DNA from: Sinonovacula constricta
Lineage: Eukaryota; Mollusca; Bivalvia; Cardiida; Solecurtidae
DNA: 64,000 nt
Reading direction: 5' to 3'
Assembly: GCA_007844125.1 (NCBI GenBank)
Contig: CM017561.1
Location: 20,027,170 to 20,091,169 of the forward strand
Shown here: positions 51,326 to 63,287 of the stretch, piece by piece
How the letters are laid out: each line of letters begins with the position of its first letter
Position numbering within the stretch: position 1 is the first letter of the stretch
Program-made: the position numbers and the translations under genes
Notes under the pieces: generated by a model
Database searches by the model: none
What the model was told of the DNA's origin: nothing
What the model saw: only the letters and a program-made list of their open reading frames with translations

Positions 51326-51530
51326 TTGTTGATTGTTGGGTCTTCTGTCCTACCAACAATCATTCAGTTACCATTCGGAAACGGTTCTCACTTTAAGCAG
51401 AAGTAAAGATGTCTTTATTGTGTATAGCATACCGTAAACACCTGCCATGGTACTACACGCAGTCACATTATCATGGCACTAAGGCTACCAGTCCTGGAAC
51501 TTCTTTAATAGCTGCTTAAGCGGCACGTTA
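51326..51530 (-). mobile_element. SINE copy, split by an internal minisatellite
   Basis: Same family as 54717-54990 and 56125-56436: tgttgggtcttctgtcctac at the tail end, then the gtgtatagcataccgtaaac and cacattatc blocks in the same order. After about 51520 it passes into a tandem repeat built on a cttgagca phrase that the other copies hold once. A tRNA-like piece (cgggaactgaaccggtgatg near 51943) after the array may be the rest of the head. Confidence 0.75.
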
Positions 51531-51932
51531 CTGGCTTGAGCAGCCCTCTTGTGGCTTATACTGTCTTATATTTAATTGTGCAGCTTGTTTTGTTTGAACA
51601 GCCTTTTATTTGTTTGAGCAGTCCTAAATTTGATTGAGCAGCTTTTTACTGGCTTATACAACATTACATTTTGCTTGAGCAGCATTTTATTTGCAGAACT
51701 AGCATTATACTTGCTTGAGCAGCCTTATATTAGATTGAGCCGTAGATTTGCTTTTACTTGCTTGAGCAGTCTAATAGTTGCTTGAACATTCTTACAATTG
51801 TTTGAGCAACCCTATACTGGCCTGAGTAGCCGTGTATTTGATTAAGTAGTCATGTATTAGCCAAGGCAGTCATTCTCTGCCTTGAGCAGACTTATTTTGC
51901 ATTGGCAGCTTTAAACTTGATTGACACAACGT
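51520..51932. repeat. Diverged minisatellite (cttgagcag units, about 24-bp step)
   Basis: About 17 units of a phrase like ttatacttgcttgagcagcc with strong divergence and variable step. It is placed exactly where related SINE copies have a single ttatatctgcttgagcgtta (near 54900). Confidence 0.8.
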
Positions 51933-51959
51933 TAAATAAGTCGGGAACTGAACCGGTGA

Positions 51960-53162
51960 TGTGCTGATGTAACTACCCCACAAACTACATAATAACATTT
52001 TGTTGTTGTTTTCAATACGATTTTCTAGATGCCATTACATATTTGTCACGTTATGGTCTAGTGATAGCAGTTGGAAGAATTATGATGTATGCATTCCATA
52101 GGGAGATTCTTATTTGTAAAACGGAAACAATGTCATTTACAAGTCTCTTCTGGGAATACCATTTACACTTAACAGTCGGTGATTTCTGAATATTGATAGG
52201 AGTCCTCTGCTATTTTAACAAGAGACTAGTTCTTTATAATTGCACTTGCTTGTAAAATGTAAACAAGAACTATTCAATGCCAATGCCCCTTAAAACTAGT
52301 TTGTTATTTAACGAAGTGATAATGCTTACTATGTTTATATTTACATACATAATTACTGATCCATGTTTTCATATTTTTATAGTACTAGGTGCCGTGGAGA
52401 TCCCTATTTCTAGTCTTACACTTTACATACAAAAGAAAAGAATAACCATATTTTCATCCTCATATTTACATAAAAGGATGGGAAATTCCGGTGTTGTCTC
52501 ATTTACACATTTAGAAATGTGGAGAACCTTAGTTTCTTTCTCATATTTACGATTTTTATTCTCATATTTCTTCAAACTCTGAGACCAATACTATATTTTC
52601 ATTCTCGTTTTTACATTAAAATGTGCACAACCATGCTATACTTTCATTTACATGTTTACATGTGTAGAAGCATCAGATTGACTCCAGCAAGGTGTCAAAA
52701 ACAGGAGAAAGTGTTATATTTGGCATACATAGCCAATGAATCCAATAGGTTTCTTTTACGTCCTCTTATGAGTATTGGATAACTTATTGATTGATACTTG
52801 AGTTCTCTGTACATACGTGTTACCAGTAGAATCTTTTCAAAACAGCCATGATTCAATGAAGTCCGCTGGATGAGCTTGGGTGTGAAAGACATATTCTATT
52901 GGAGTACATTATACAAGAGCTGATAATCCATTTATCCTAAATGGCTTCCATTTCACAGTATTCAATAATTCAGAAATCCTCGGCAATTTCTACGATTAAT
53001 GATTTTTGACGGGTTTTCAATACGTTGAATTTTCTTTTCACAATCGGCAGTTCACCATTCAGTACTTTACCATGTATGAAGTGAGAAGACTTATGAATCA
53101 TAATAAAAATAAACAATTTTTTAAAGAATCCTCAATATCAGTTTCTAAAATAGAATTCCCCT

Positions 53163-53241
<79 letters not shown>

Positions 53242-54264
53242 TAATAAAATATCTTTATTTTACGAAGGTAACTCATAAGCTATATACATACACACACAGC
53301 ATATAATATACATCTTTTCTAACAGAGGCTTTCGACTAACAATAGAAATAAAATAAATCTGCTATGTAACAATTGAAATGCTTTGAAAAATTATAATGAA
53401 TACGGCTATTAAACATCTATTAGAAAGATCACATACAAACAACATTTATCATTTTTGTCATCAGTGATTGAGTATAATACATGTATGTTATCACATCATT
53501 CAAGCAATCACATTGGTACAAGTCGGTTACGTTTACAAACTATATAAGAACCCGGAACAAGTTAATTATTGAAAAATTTAATATAATTATCTTACCACAA
53601 ACGGTGATATACACTCGTTATGTCTGGTTTGTTTGTTTGTGTTTGTTTGTTGTTTGTTTGCGTGTTTACTTTTCAAATTGTTGGACAATCGAATGCAAAT
53701 ATCAACAGGCTAGGCATTAATAAGGTACTGAAATAAAATGAATTTATAAATTCGATAAACATGACGGTTGAAAACATAAACAAAACTTTATCTTTTTATA
53801 AGAGCTCAGAGAGTATCCATGGGCAGATAAGCCGTTTTTCTCGAATAGCCATGAAATACATGTCATGAAATATATGTCAGTTTTCAGGACGCTTGATATC
53901 TAAATCTGACAATTTACACAATTGGCCATCATGATCCAAGGACAGATAAACATTTAGTTTTCGAGAAGTTTAAACAGTTCAGTTTTTACAAGATCTGACA
54001 TGCTGCATTAATCAATCATCATAACTTAAATATTTGTAGAAACACTTGTGTTGTACCATGAAACCGTTCCCCTCTTCGAATTTAGAGATTTTCTAAGGGC
54101 AGATAATTCTTCCTTTCAAATTTTCTCTAAAGCTTTATCATATCTGTTTTCAATTCGCCAAATCATCGACTCCTGTTTACAAAAGACGTGGGGTTGGGAT
54201 TTGCCGGCATTTTTACCGATACTGTGCAGCGACATTTCTAACATTATAGCACAGGGGCACTTAC
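51960..54264. other. Non-coding with an AAT microsatellite
   Basis: An (AAT)n run with a single gat interruption and one caa lies at 53166-53247. A gtttgttt run is at 53627-53665. No gene is supported. Confidence 0.5.
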
Positions 54265-54409
54265 GAGGTGCCCAGGGACCGAACCTGACCGGTCCATTAT
54301 ACTGACACCGACGAGTCAGGCGTAATGCTGTCCCCTTAGCCCCGAACGTTATGTGGGAACAAAAGACATGATCAGCAGTTATTAGTGAACCGACGACAAC
54401 TATGATCAT
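54265..54409 (-). CDS. Candidate signal-peptide exon of a secreted protein
   Basis: ATG at 54409 begins MIIVVVGSLITADHVFCSHI, a plausible signal peptide, followed by LRLTRRCQYNGPVRFGPWAP. The exon ends at a perfect donor (ctc|gtaagt, donor at 54264-54259), phase 1, 48 codons. Two downstream exons accept phase 1: 50363-50293 and the terminal Cys-rich exon 47491-47358. I cannot decide between them or prove either. The family is not recognised. Confidence 0.35.
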
Positions 54410-54716
54410 GACTACAGATGTGTCCAACTTGAAGATACTATTTCAGGGGCCTACTACTTTTCGTTCTTTGTATTTATGGTACACTTATACGAAATGGTCT
54501 GCCATTCCGTGGGAATGGTGGTATTTATTAATTGTGTGAACCTTTGCTGTGCTGGGTGTAATTTACTCCAGGATATTTACCTTGCTCTTCATGGGTCTTC
54601 TTTCACATTCTTTCTATATAGGACACATACATATAAACAACATTAGGGCCTACACGATATACAAGAGGCCAACCTGTTCATACAGTGAGTGGGGGGTATT
54701 TATACTAACTCCATAT

Positions 54717-54990
54717 TTAGTTTATGTTTATTGGGATTATCGTCCCACAAACAGTATTTCGGTTATCTGGTGATGGTGTCTACTTGAAGCAGAGATAGTG
54801 CTGCCTTCACTGTGTATAGCATGTCGTGAACACCTGGCATGATACCACATCCAGTCACATTATCCTGACATCGGGTCAACCAGTCGTAAAGCTATACTTA
54901 TATCTGCTTGAGCGTTAGCAAGGGAGCTATATCACTACCATATTTAACAATTTTGATATGTCCTGGCCCGGGATCGAACCCTGAATATTA
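54717..54990 (-). mobile_element. SINE copy, head truncated
   Basis: It matches the copy at 56125-56436 over most of its length (tattgggattatcgtcccac, cactgtgtatagcatgtcgtg, cacattatcctgacatcggg, cccgggatcgaacc). The B box lies at the right end (about 54971-54980) and the A box part is missing. Confidence 0.8.
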
Positions 54991-55890
54991 AATGAAGTGG
55001 GTAATCTTTAAGAGTATGAAATAATTCGAATTCGTCTGATTGGTTGAATTTCGACCTTTGTTAAGATCGGACAATCAGATGCTTAAGAATTCGCAGACGT
55101 CCAGAATTGCATTTTACTGTTTATAATCTTGGACACACGATTCGTTAGAGTTGATATAACATTGTACCCGAACTCCGCATAGCCATCTGACAAGCATATT
55201 CGGTGGCGCACAATACATCGACTCAACAGCTGTATAAATATTAAACACCAATTGTACCATTGATGTTGACTTTAAATGCGACCAGTATTTACAAACACAG
55301 CACCCTGACATTTGATGTTTACGCTGAAAGGCACTGTAATGGCGTCACATTTTGTTTGTGGTGTATTTTGTCAACTGATAATCGAACACAATGCGGTTCT
55401 TGTTTTATGTCAACACAAACTAACGGGGTGAACGAAAATCAGTTGGGACAAGTGAGTCTTGCAAAAACAGATACAATGTAGTTACCCACCCTGTATAACA
55501 AAACTGTCATCTTAGCAAATAATGACATTTAAATTATTGAGACCCTATTTGAATCGTTATTATTATATACATTTTGTCAACAGCTGTGCTACAAGAGATG
55601 GTGTGGAAACTTATGATTGATTTATTGTATGCCAATGAGAAGAGTCCTTTGAGCCTATGTTACTTCTGGAAGTGCCTCGTACGTACAACTTTATGTGGTA
55701 GAGCTGCCAGGACACACTGTACGATGTCATATTCACGATGGATCGTATGTCACTTTTTCATACAGCCTTTATCCTTCTCAATTTCAGGAAAGAATACATG
55801 GATAAAGATGTACGCGTGAACAGACATAATTTCCTGGGCAAGTAGTGATCTAATCCCAATTTGGATGTAGATTGTTAGATCACAGAAAAA

Positions 55891-56100
55891 GCGGGATGGT
55901 CCAGTAGTAGGACGCAAAGCTTCCATTCCGAATCACTAGGTCTGTGATTCGAATATCGGCCTGGTCGCCGATAATTTCATTGAGGAAAAAATGACCCCGA
56001 ATTGTTTTACTCTACCCATGTGTGTCAATGAGTACCTGCGAAGGCTATTCGGTCGATTATTACTTTGACTTCCCAGCCAGATTCATGGCATCGGTCAGTA
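55891..56100 (+). mobile_element. tRNA-derived SINE, plus strand
   Basis: The head gcgggatggtccagtagtag starts at 55891 with an A-box-like tggtccagtag. A B-box-like gtgattcgaatatc is at about 55944-55957, and a body of about 140 bp runs until it meets the next SINE. The two SINEs lie tail to tail. Confidence 0.65.
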
Positions 56101-56124
56101 TCTTCTGTCGTCCCGATGAGGTCT

Positions 56125-56436
56125 GTTCGTTTGTTGGGTTTATCGTGCCACCAACAGTATTTCTGCTATCTGGAGACGGTGTCTTCTTGAAACAGATATG
56201 GTGTTGCCTTCGCTGCGTAAAGCATGCCGTGAACAACTGGCATGATAGCACACCCAGTTACATTATCCTGAAACAGGGTTGGCCAGTCTTGGTACTACCC
56301 TTATATTTTGCTTCAGCGTTAGCTTGGGAGCTATACAACTACCATTTTTAACGACTTTGGTATATCGCGGCCCGGGATCGAACCTTGGGCCTCCCGTACC
56401 TGGGGCCGACGATCTATCGATAGCGCTACCAGGTCC
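56125..56436 (-). mobile_element. Most complete copy of a tRNA-derived SINE family
   Basis: Read on the minus strand from 56436 it starts ggacctggtagcgctatcga (A-box region). It then has the B box ggttcgatccc at 56384-56374 and a body of about 230 bp ending in actgttggtggcacgataaa followed by cccaacaaacgaacag. Copies or pieces are at 54717-54990, 51326-51530 and 30968-31022, all in the same orientation. Confidence 0.85.
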
Positions 56437-59340
56437 AGTGATATGGTCGGTAGTCGTGGTGATAACTAAAACCACTTTATTGCGTTTGACATTCCAAGAA
56501 GGCACTGCAGTGTAACTTTCTAGTGTCGGACAGGTATGCAGTCCCAGTTTTCACAAGCTAAATATAGAATGATTAAAACCTAAAGGCTAATATTGTAAGT
56601 CCGGATAAGCCAGCTCTCATCTGGGAGCTATAGATTCGAAATCTTAATTTTCTGCCTCCATGTCAGAATTCTAATACGTTTCCAACAATGCATCTGGTTA
56701 ACCTTGAATGTAGTAAATATATGGATCACCATAAACAAACAGATGAAAAACGTCGGGATGAGGGACATATGTCTCTCCGGTTGACCTGGCGGCTTAAGCA
56801 ACCGGGCATAGACAGCTTGCGGGCAGACACGTCTAAATGTATCGCTCCCTACACGGCAAAGGGTATCCGATGTCCATTCAATCAAACAAATTGGGAATTA
56901 AACATACTAAGTACAGATAAATAGATCTCAACTCCGCCTATAATCAGATATACAAACAGCCGCCGTCCACCATGAGTATACAATCATGGCTTAGACTGGA
57001 AAGCGCAACAATTCATCCACGCAGATAAAGAAATCCTGCCACGCGTTGTATTTACGCAAGGATTCGTTTGTGTCAATTTTTTATCATAATAAAAATCTAA
57101 ATGTAAAGTACTTTTAGTTCTGTCTACGAGTTAACGTGTCTTTGTGGCTGACCATAGCTGCAGATTGTGCCTGGTTTGGAATACTCTTTAATATTATAAT
57201 CATATGGCGCTTGTGGCATGTATTATTGCAAACTGACTGCATTTATTTATTCATTCAGGTGTTTCTGTTTTAATTTAAGTTATATTCTTATACTAAAATC
57301 CAGTTAAAAATATTGATAGAACAAACGTCAGCTTCATTACCGAATAATAACAAATGCAATGCAGCCAGCTCTGATGCGTGCAATTTTCTAGTTGCTTTGC
57401 ACCAAAGTCAATATTCACGCCCAACCCCAAACACTATCTATTTGTTATCATATCGACTAAGAAAATAAAACAATAACATTAAAAGGATAAAACAATATGA
57501 TAATGTGGTTTTCTACCAAGTTCTCCGTTGAAAATATTCGATTGTGATATATGTGAAGATCTTAATGCAGGCATGCATGCATGTTGTGACAGAGCTGTCT
57601 CGATGAATCTAGTTCAGTTCATGCATTGTAAACGCATTTACAAATGCATGCACTGGCGTGAGGCAGTTTACGTGATACAGGTAAATTTATATGCAGCCGT
57701 GAGTTATTTGTTATATCAAGTATTGCATTTATAAGAAAAACACCCATGCAAACAAAAACACGTACTTGGGTTTAACTTTTTCTTTCGGTTCGAAGGGGAA
57801 CCCCCGAGCGTTACGCAATACTCGATACCTCTACAACATACAGGTAACTTGTTATCAGTTGTGAATAGCTTATGGTTGTGCATATGTGTGTTGTATATAA
57901 ATAAAAAGGTATGATCAATAACAATGTTATGCAAACACTGTTATATAATGTCTGAGACGTGTACAACATTATAATCAGTTTCAAACAAACTCATCAACGC
58001 ATTTGTGCAACAATTCAGTACGAAGTAAAAGTTACTGGGTTTGCCAACAACAAGGTAAAATGAAATGCATTATGAGTATCCTACGGCTAATAAACGCGCA
58101 GGATACAAGTAAACAGATATAACATTAACATACACCAAAGCTGCCATGTTAGGATTAACGTTTAACTGTTGTGCAGAGATCCACATAGTTATGTGTGAAC
58201 AAATCAATCGTTTATGCAAAAAACAGATAATTTGATCTCATTGGTAGCTTGCGTACACAACTAACCGCCTTCATTCAAATTGCCAGTGTTGCATTGATCA
58301 AACTTGAATGCACGTTCAGCAGGCAGAATTTGACATTTGCACATTGACTGTACTGACCTGAAATTGTGCAATAAGAAGAAAATATGTATGCAATATATAA
58401 AATTAGAGAAAGCGAAAGTACAACGTTAAATATGGATTAACGTACCTGTGCTTTGGTGTTGTATATTATATCCGTCCGATAACCACGCTTTACTCAACGT
58501 TTCTCGAGAGGTCTCGCTAAATCTCGTTGAGCATTCACGTGACACAGGTAAGCGTCCCTGCCGTTCACAGTTTGACAATAACGCAGGTAAACTATAATGC
58601 TTTACATTGCTTGAGTGGTCACAAATTGATAATGATTGCTAAAGAGGAGACGAATTGTAACGGCTGATAGCTGGATTCGACGGGTCTATTGTTGTAAGTT
58701 CTCGCAGTGTGGCTAATTTATCCACGGGAAACCGCAATAACTGACACGAGAAATCAACCCAAACCTCCCCACATCCTTTGGAATGTGGAGGTTGTTTTAG
58801 CACAGGTGTTGCATAAAAAGCGAAAATCAACAGACTGCGATGATTTTTGTTTTAGGTGCATGGCAGAAACAACATCAACAAAGATAAAGACATAATAAAT
58901 GCTTAAGGTACGACTATGCGCAAAGCAAATAGTATTAGCCATTGATTGTTTTCATTCGTTATGAATAGGAACATTAAAAAGAGGCGTCGTAAATTCATAT
59001 AGAATTGGTTAAAAGGGAAAATTAAAATGCAATTAAAATTAAAAAACATTTGTTTAAAATGCATTGATTCGATACATTTAAAGAATAATAAATCAATGCA
59101 GCACGACAACCAGTCGAAGGTACCATGAGGTAGTGCACTATGTGGAAGCAACTGTCGAAACCTAATAATTTGTTTGAGTGGGTATTTCCCCCTGTTTCCA
59201 AATATTGTTAGCACCGCTGTTTGGTTTCTGGTTCGTGCATGAACCTAAGAAGCAAGCAGTGCATACTATTTCTAATGTCAACCATTGACAGTAAGTCAAG
59301 GAAGTGTAACCTTGCATATATTCGTGAAGAATCATGATGA
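56437..59340. other. Non-coding, no gene seen
   Basis: Only short unsupported frames. A small perfect-stem hairpin (cacatcctttggaatgtg) lies near 58769-58786. Confidence 0.5.
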
Positions 59341-59344
59341 GAAA

Positions 59345-59415
59345 AGTGTAGTACAAGATTCGAACCTAGGACCCACCATTTACACAGAAAATGCCTAACG
59401 ATTGGAGCGTACCCA
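59345..59415 (-). mobile_element. tRNA-like SINE head
   Basis: The minus strand reads ttgggtacgctccaatcgtt, then gggtcctaggttcgaatctt. The B box ggttcgaatct is clear (about 59368-59358) and the A box is degenerate. Confidence 0.5.
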
Positions 59416-59534
59416 ATACAATAATTACTCATCCATGCACTATCTGAGTCGCCTTCAACTGTTAACACCAACGTCACAGATGTTAGCCTGTACTATTCTG
59501 CTGGGTCTCTAAACACCACATTGAAAGCATTTTA

Positions 59535-59615
59535 AAAGTGAAACTGGTACAGGAATCGAACATAGGACCCCATGCATACAAGGCGAGCACTCAGTTTCCC
59601 TGGCCGCCCAAGGAT
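59535..59615 (-). mobile_element. tRNA-like SINE head, related to the one at 59345
   Basis: The minus strand reads cttgggcggccagggaaact, then ggggtcctatgttcgattcc. The ggtcctaNgttcga core is shared with 59345-59415, about 190 bp away, so both probably belong to one family. Confidence 0.5.
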
Positions 59616-60029
59616 CCTATGCCACCTCTAGATATTTTGACACCCACAGAAGTCCACGAAAAAGATTGCTATAAAATGTTTGGTTTTCATTTACTAAATT
59701 TATTAGTTAAACCTCCTAAAAGCATATGTGGTTAAGGCATGGGGCTCAGAACTTGAGTATACCATAATCGCTCCACATACCCGGCTTAACACATGACTTT
59801 TACTAACTACATTTACTTGGTTTTACACAGAGGACAATTGAAATGAATTAATACAAGATAAAATAACTTATTTGCCAATCTTTCTTTAACAATGCAGTTT
59901 AAATATCAAGGACATAATTTAGCTAAATGCAGAGAGGGTGATAATAATAGTAGCAAGGTCTTTTTAGTTAGTTATTGGCACTCGGATTGTCGCTGTTACA
60001 AACCTACTAACAAAAATCATAGACAGTTC
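59616..60029. other. Non-coding, no feature seen
   Basis: AT-rich spacer between SINE heads and the 60-kb repeat block. Confidence 0.5.
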
Positions 60030-60510
60030 TAAGGAACATAACTGTGCCAAAATCAATATCAGGGTTACCTGCACTATTTGGAATGGGTTCTGGTTCTGAG
60101 ACTTTAGAAGCATTTCATGTTTGAAGCTAGTACCATTGTTTCGAGAAATGGACCTTATCAAAAACCAACACAGAAAAATGTTTAAAAGGGGGAATAACTG
60201 TGCCAAATTATATTTTAGAGCTACTTGCCCAAATGAAATTGGTTTCTCGATTGTTTGTGAATAAAAGTTTGAATGGCATTTATATAGTTTTCGAGAAATG
60301 GACCATAAAAAACCCCCCAACTATTTTAAATCTAAAAGAAACATAACTGTGCCAATATAGTTAAGGTTACCTGCCCTATTGAAATGGGTTCCGCTTTTGA
60401 TAGTAAGCATATTTCAAGTTTAAAGTGAATATGTTGAATATGATGGTTTTCGAGAAATTTACCTTAGCAAAAAAGTAAACCAACAAGACGCCAACCATGA
60501 GGGTCATTTT
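60030..60510. repeat. Three diverged direct repeats of about 150 bp
   Basis: Each unit opens with (c/g)ataactgtgccaa (about 60039, 60193 and 60343), has a tgaaatgggtt-like middle and closes with ttttcgagaaatggacc or a variant (about 60138, 60288 and 60448). The block ends in caacaagacgccaaccatga. I associate this layout with a common bivalve interspersed repeat. A fragment lies at 40980-41095. Confidence 0.75.
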
Positions 60511-63119
60511 CTTCTTCATTAAGGTGTAAACAAAATAAAACTGCATCTGTCTTAAAGTGTGATCAATTAAAGAAAGGTAAATTCAACTTTAAAATGTTTC
60601 ATTTGTACATATTTTTTATATAATTGTGGGTATGTATGTTTGATCTCCCTTGTCCTCAATGCCATGTTTGCAGCAGTTTATACAAACCCTACACAAAACA
60701 TAAAAAACAACTCAAATTTGTAATGTAAACATTTTTTTTATTACAAATAAGATATGGATGGACATTGTTTTTTAATATTTAATATGAGTACTCCATAAAA
60801 GTTTTGAATAACAACAGGCTAAATTTATCTACACTTATATACATACAGACTCATTGTATGTCAAGATGGTCAAACCAAATAAAACCACTCTACTGCTATC
60901 ATCATAGCACTGAAATGACACATACAACTTTCATTATAATAGATGATGGGAGATTTTTTGATATAAGGTAACACATTCCATAACTCCATGATAAGGGGTG
61001 GGCTCACACTTCTCACAACGGTAATGTTTCACTGTGCTACAGGAACCACTGTGGTCTTAAAAAGCATGTGACCATAGTAAAGATCACTGTTAATGTAGAT
61101 CGATATTGGTGTCAAACGTAAAATGTTCTATGCCACTTTCCTATTACGAGTTTATTGCCATGTTCCATACGACTTTTCTATTACAAGTGTATTGCCATCA
61201 CAAATTTAAGCATTGATGGGACAGGAGCACCAGCCGTTAAAGCTCTGGGGAGAACACCATTATTACTTGCGCAACTGTTTTCAACTATGTTGATTTGCAA
61301 CCAATAATAAATAGTTAAGAGTTAAGAATAATAGTAATGTTAAGAATTATATTGAGTATGTTGCAAAACCAAAGCAGGATCCCTACTCCCTTCCTGGCAC
61401 CATAAACAACTACTCCAACAAGGTGTATTTCTCTATTTAAAACAATCATGTACAATACATTTCCAGTTACAAAAGAACTGAAGTTTTGTGATCTACTTAA
61501 AATCAATTTATACAAAGTATCAAAAACAGCAACTAGTATGTAAACAATACAAAGGCTCATGGTAACTTAAGTACTATTATTGATGGTACATGCATATTGT
61601 ACAAAATAACCAACAGAAACATAACAAAATGGTACACTTAAAAAAAAGAAATCAATCCAAAACATAAAATACCAAGTTTTGGAACATAACCATTACCAGT
61701 ATACAAATGAGAGGAATAGAAAATGTGGCATCAGAAAATGAATTTACATGATGATCAAATTTGCTGTGGTTTAAATACTGCCATAAAACAAACTTCCACA
61801 TGCAAAATTTATATAACAATGTTGGAGGAAGAGTGTTTACTAATCAAACTCATAAATATATTCAAAATAGTAATATTTCAAATGAATTTTTATCATAATT
61901 ATACAATTATACAAAAAACAAAATAAACAATTGTGATAAAAATATAAAATTTAAAAGTAACTTATGCATGTTTAAGAAGATATCACCTGGTAAGAAGTGT
62001 AAAGTGAGCATGTTGTTTTCAAACCTACCGGTATCTATTTCCAACAGTCACAATTAGTCCTTCAATTTAAACTAGAAAGGTCAATACTTAACCCTACCGC
62101 TACTCACTTTTATATATTTCAGTGTCTTAATATATTGATCTCTTTTCCATTAAACAATTTTTTTCTTAAAATAATTGGTCAATAAGTCTTTTGAAGTGTT
62201 TTTTCATCTTTTACTTTAATCTTTATATTCTGTGCAAGGTGTCAAAGCATCAATATATGTTTACAGTTTTCTAACAGCATTGGCATTGTGGTCACTGGTC
62301 AGCATGGCCAAATATGATAAAAACATTCAAGCTTTGAGACTGAGAACATTCTCACTGATACTAATGGTGGAATGTTAAATGTGATTTGATTCTATAAAGT
62401 CTACTGATAAAGCTCTTCTTGGTCATACTTAAAAATTATTCAAATCTCTTCGATCTGATGCTTTTTTTTTTTATTCATCTGTTATCCTATTGGTCAAACT
62501 GTAAATATATTTCAGATGCATTAGAGTTGTCTAGGATGTTTGTCTCAGATATTGGACAATATTTGTTGTTCATAATTCCTTCAAATCTAATCAATCGTCT
62601 TCACGTTGTCCTAAGATATCTGAACTGTTCCACATTTTGTATGCTTCTTTCCCTTTAGATAAGCTGACTGTATCATGACTACCTCAAGTGTACACAAACT
62701 GTGCCACAAATAAAATGTACAATCTAGTATGTAAAATAGGTCAACTATTTGCCATATACTTAACATTTACAGTGATTTATGTTTATGTATACAAACTTGA
62801 CCGACTGTTAAGGAATCATTCTGTGGTCAAACTAATAAGATTCTTTATATTTGTCTCAGATCATCCTATTGGTTGGATTCAGATATTTGTTTCAAATCTG
62901 ACCAATCAGATGCTTGAAATTTGCCTCAGATAATCCTTCTGAAAATTCTTTTTTAAACTTTACCAATCAGAACTGAGATATGCCTCAGACTTAAGCTTAA
63001 GTATTTTTTTCTCTGGTTTAGAAAGTACTTCTTCAATGACCTACATCACATCCATGTGATCAGTCAAGTGACCTTCATCCATGACTTGAACCTGGCAACA
63101 CACACCGTCACCATGTGTA
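60511..63119. other. Probable 3' UTR / flank of the minus-strand gene ending at 63120
   Basis: AT-rich without recognised repeats. Minus-strand AATAAA candidates occur at 62470-62475 and near 60739, but neither can be chosen. Near 62840-62960 a tcagatNatcct/accaatcaga phrase recurs irregularly. Confidence 0.4.
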
Positions 63120-63287
63120 CTACATCGCATTCATGCTTTGTTCTTCCACGAGAGGGGGTTGAGGTGTGGCCTGGCTGACCTTTTTGCGCCTTTTCTTCAA
63201 GATGGGATTTTCCGACTCGTCTAAGTTTTTGATATTCACCTGATCATAGTCCACTCTCATCGTAGCCAAGGCATTCGTCATCTCCTC
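63120..63287 (-). CDS. Terminal coding exon of an unrecognised gene (5' part beyond window)
   Basis: A strong acceptor (cgtccacag) opens a phase-0 exon at 63287 with 55 codons and a TAG at 63120-63122. It reads EEMTNALATMRVDYDQVNIK, then NLDESENPILKKRRKKVSQA, then a Pro-rich end and VEEQSMNAM. The helical start, acidic middle and KKRRKK basic cluster (a nuclear localisation candidate) look like the tail of a conserved nuclear protein, but I cannot name it. Balanced base use and absence of stops compared with surrounding AT-rich DNA support coding. No upstream exon was found before 64000. Confidence 0.6.
   Translation of the reverse strand, partial: EEMTNALATMRVDYDQVNIKNLDESENPILKKRRKKVSQATPQPPLVEEQSMNAM

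Noticed and set aside
52277..52782. Plus-strand hydrophobic ORFs
   Set aside because: AT-rich DNA yields Phe/Ile/Leu-rich frames by chance. No splice or signal pattern supports them.
56374..56436. True tRNA gene
   Set aside because: A and B boxes are present, but the acceptor stem does not pair and a shared non-tRNA body follows, so it is a SINE head.
61315..61560. Minus-strand hydrophobic ORF
   Set aside because: It lies in the likely 3' flank of the gene ending at 63120, in AT-rich DNA, and shows no coding sign.
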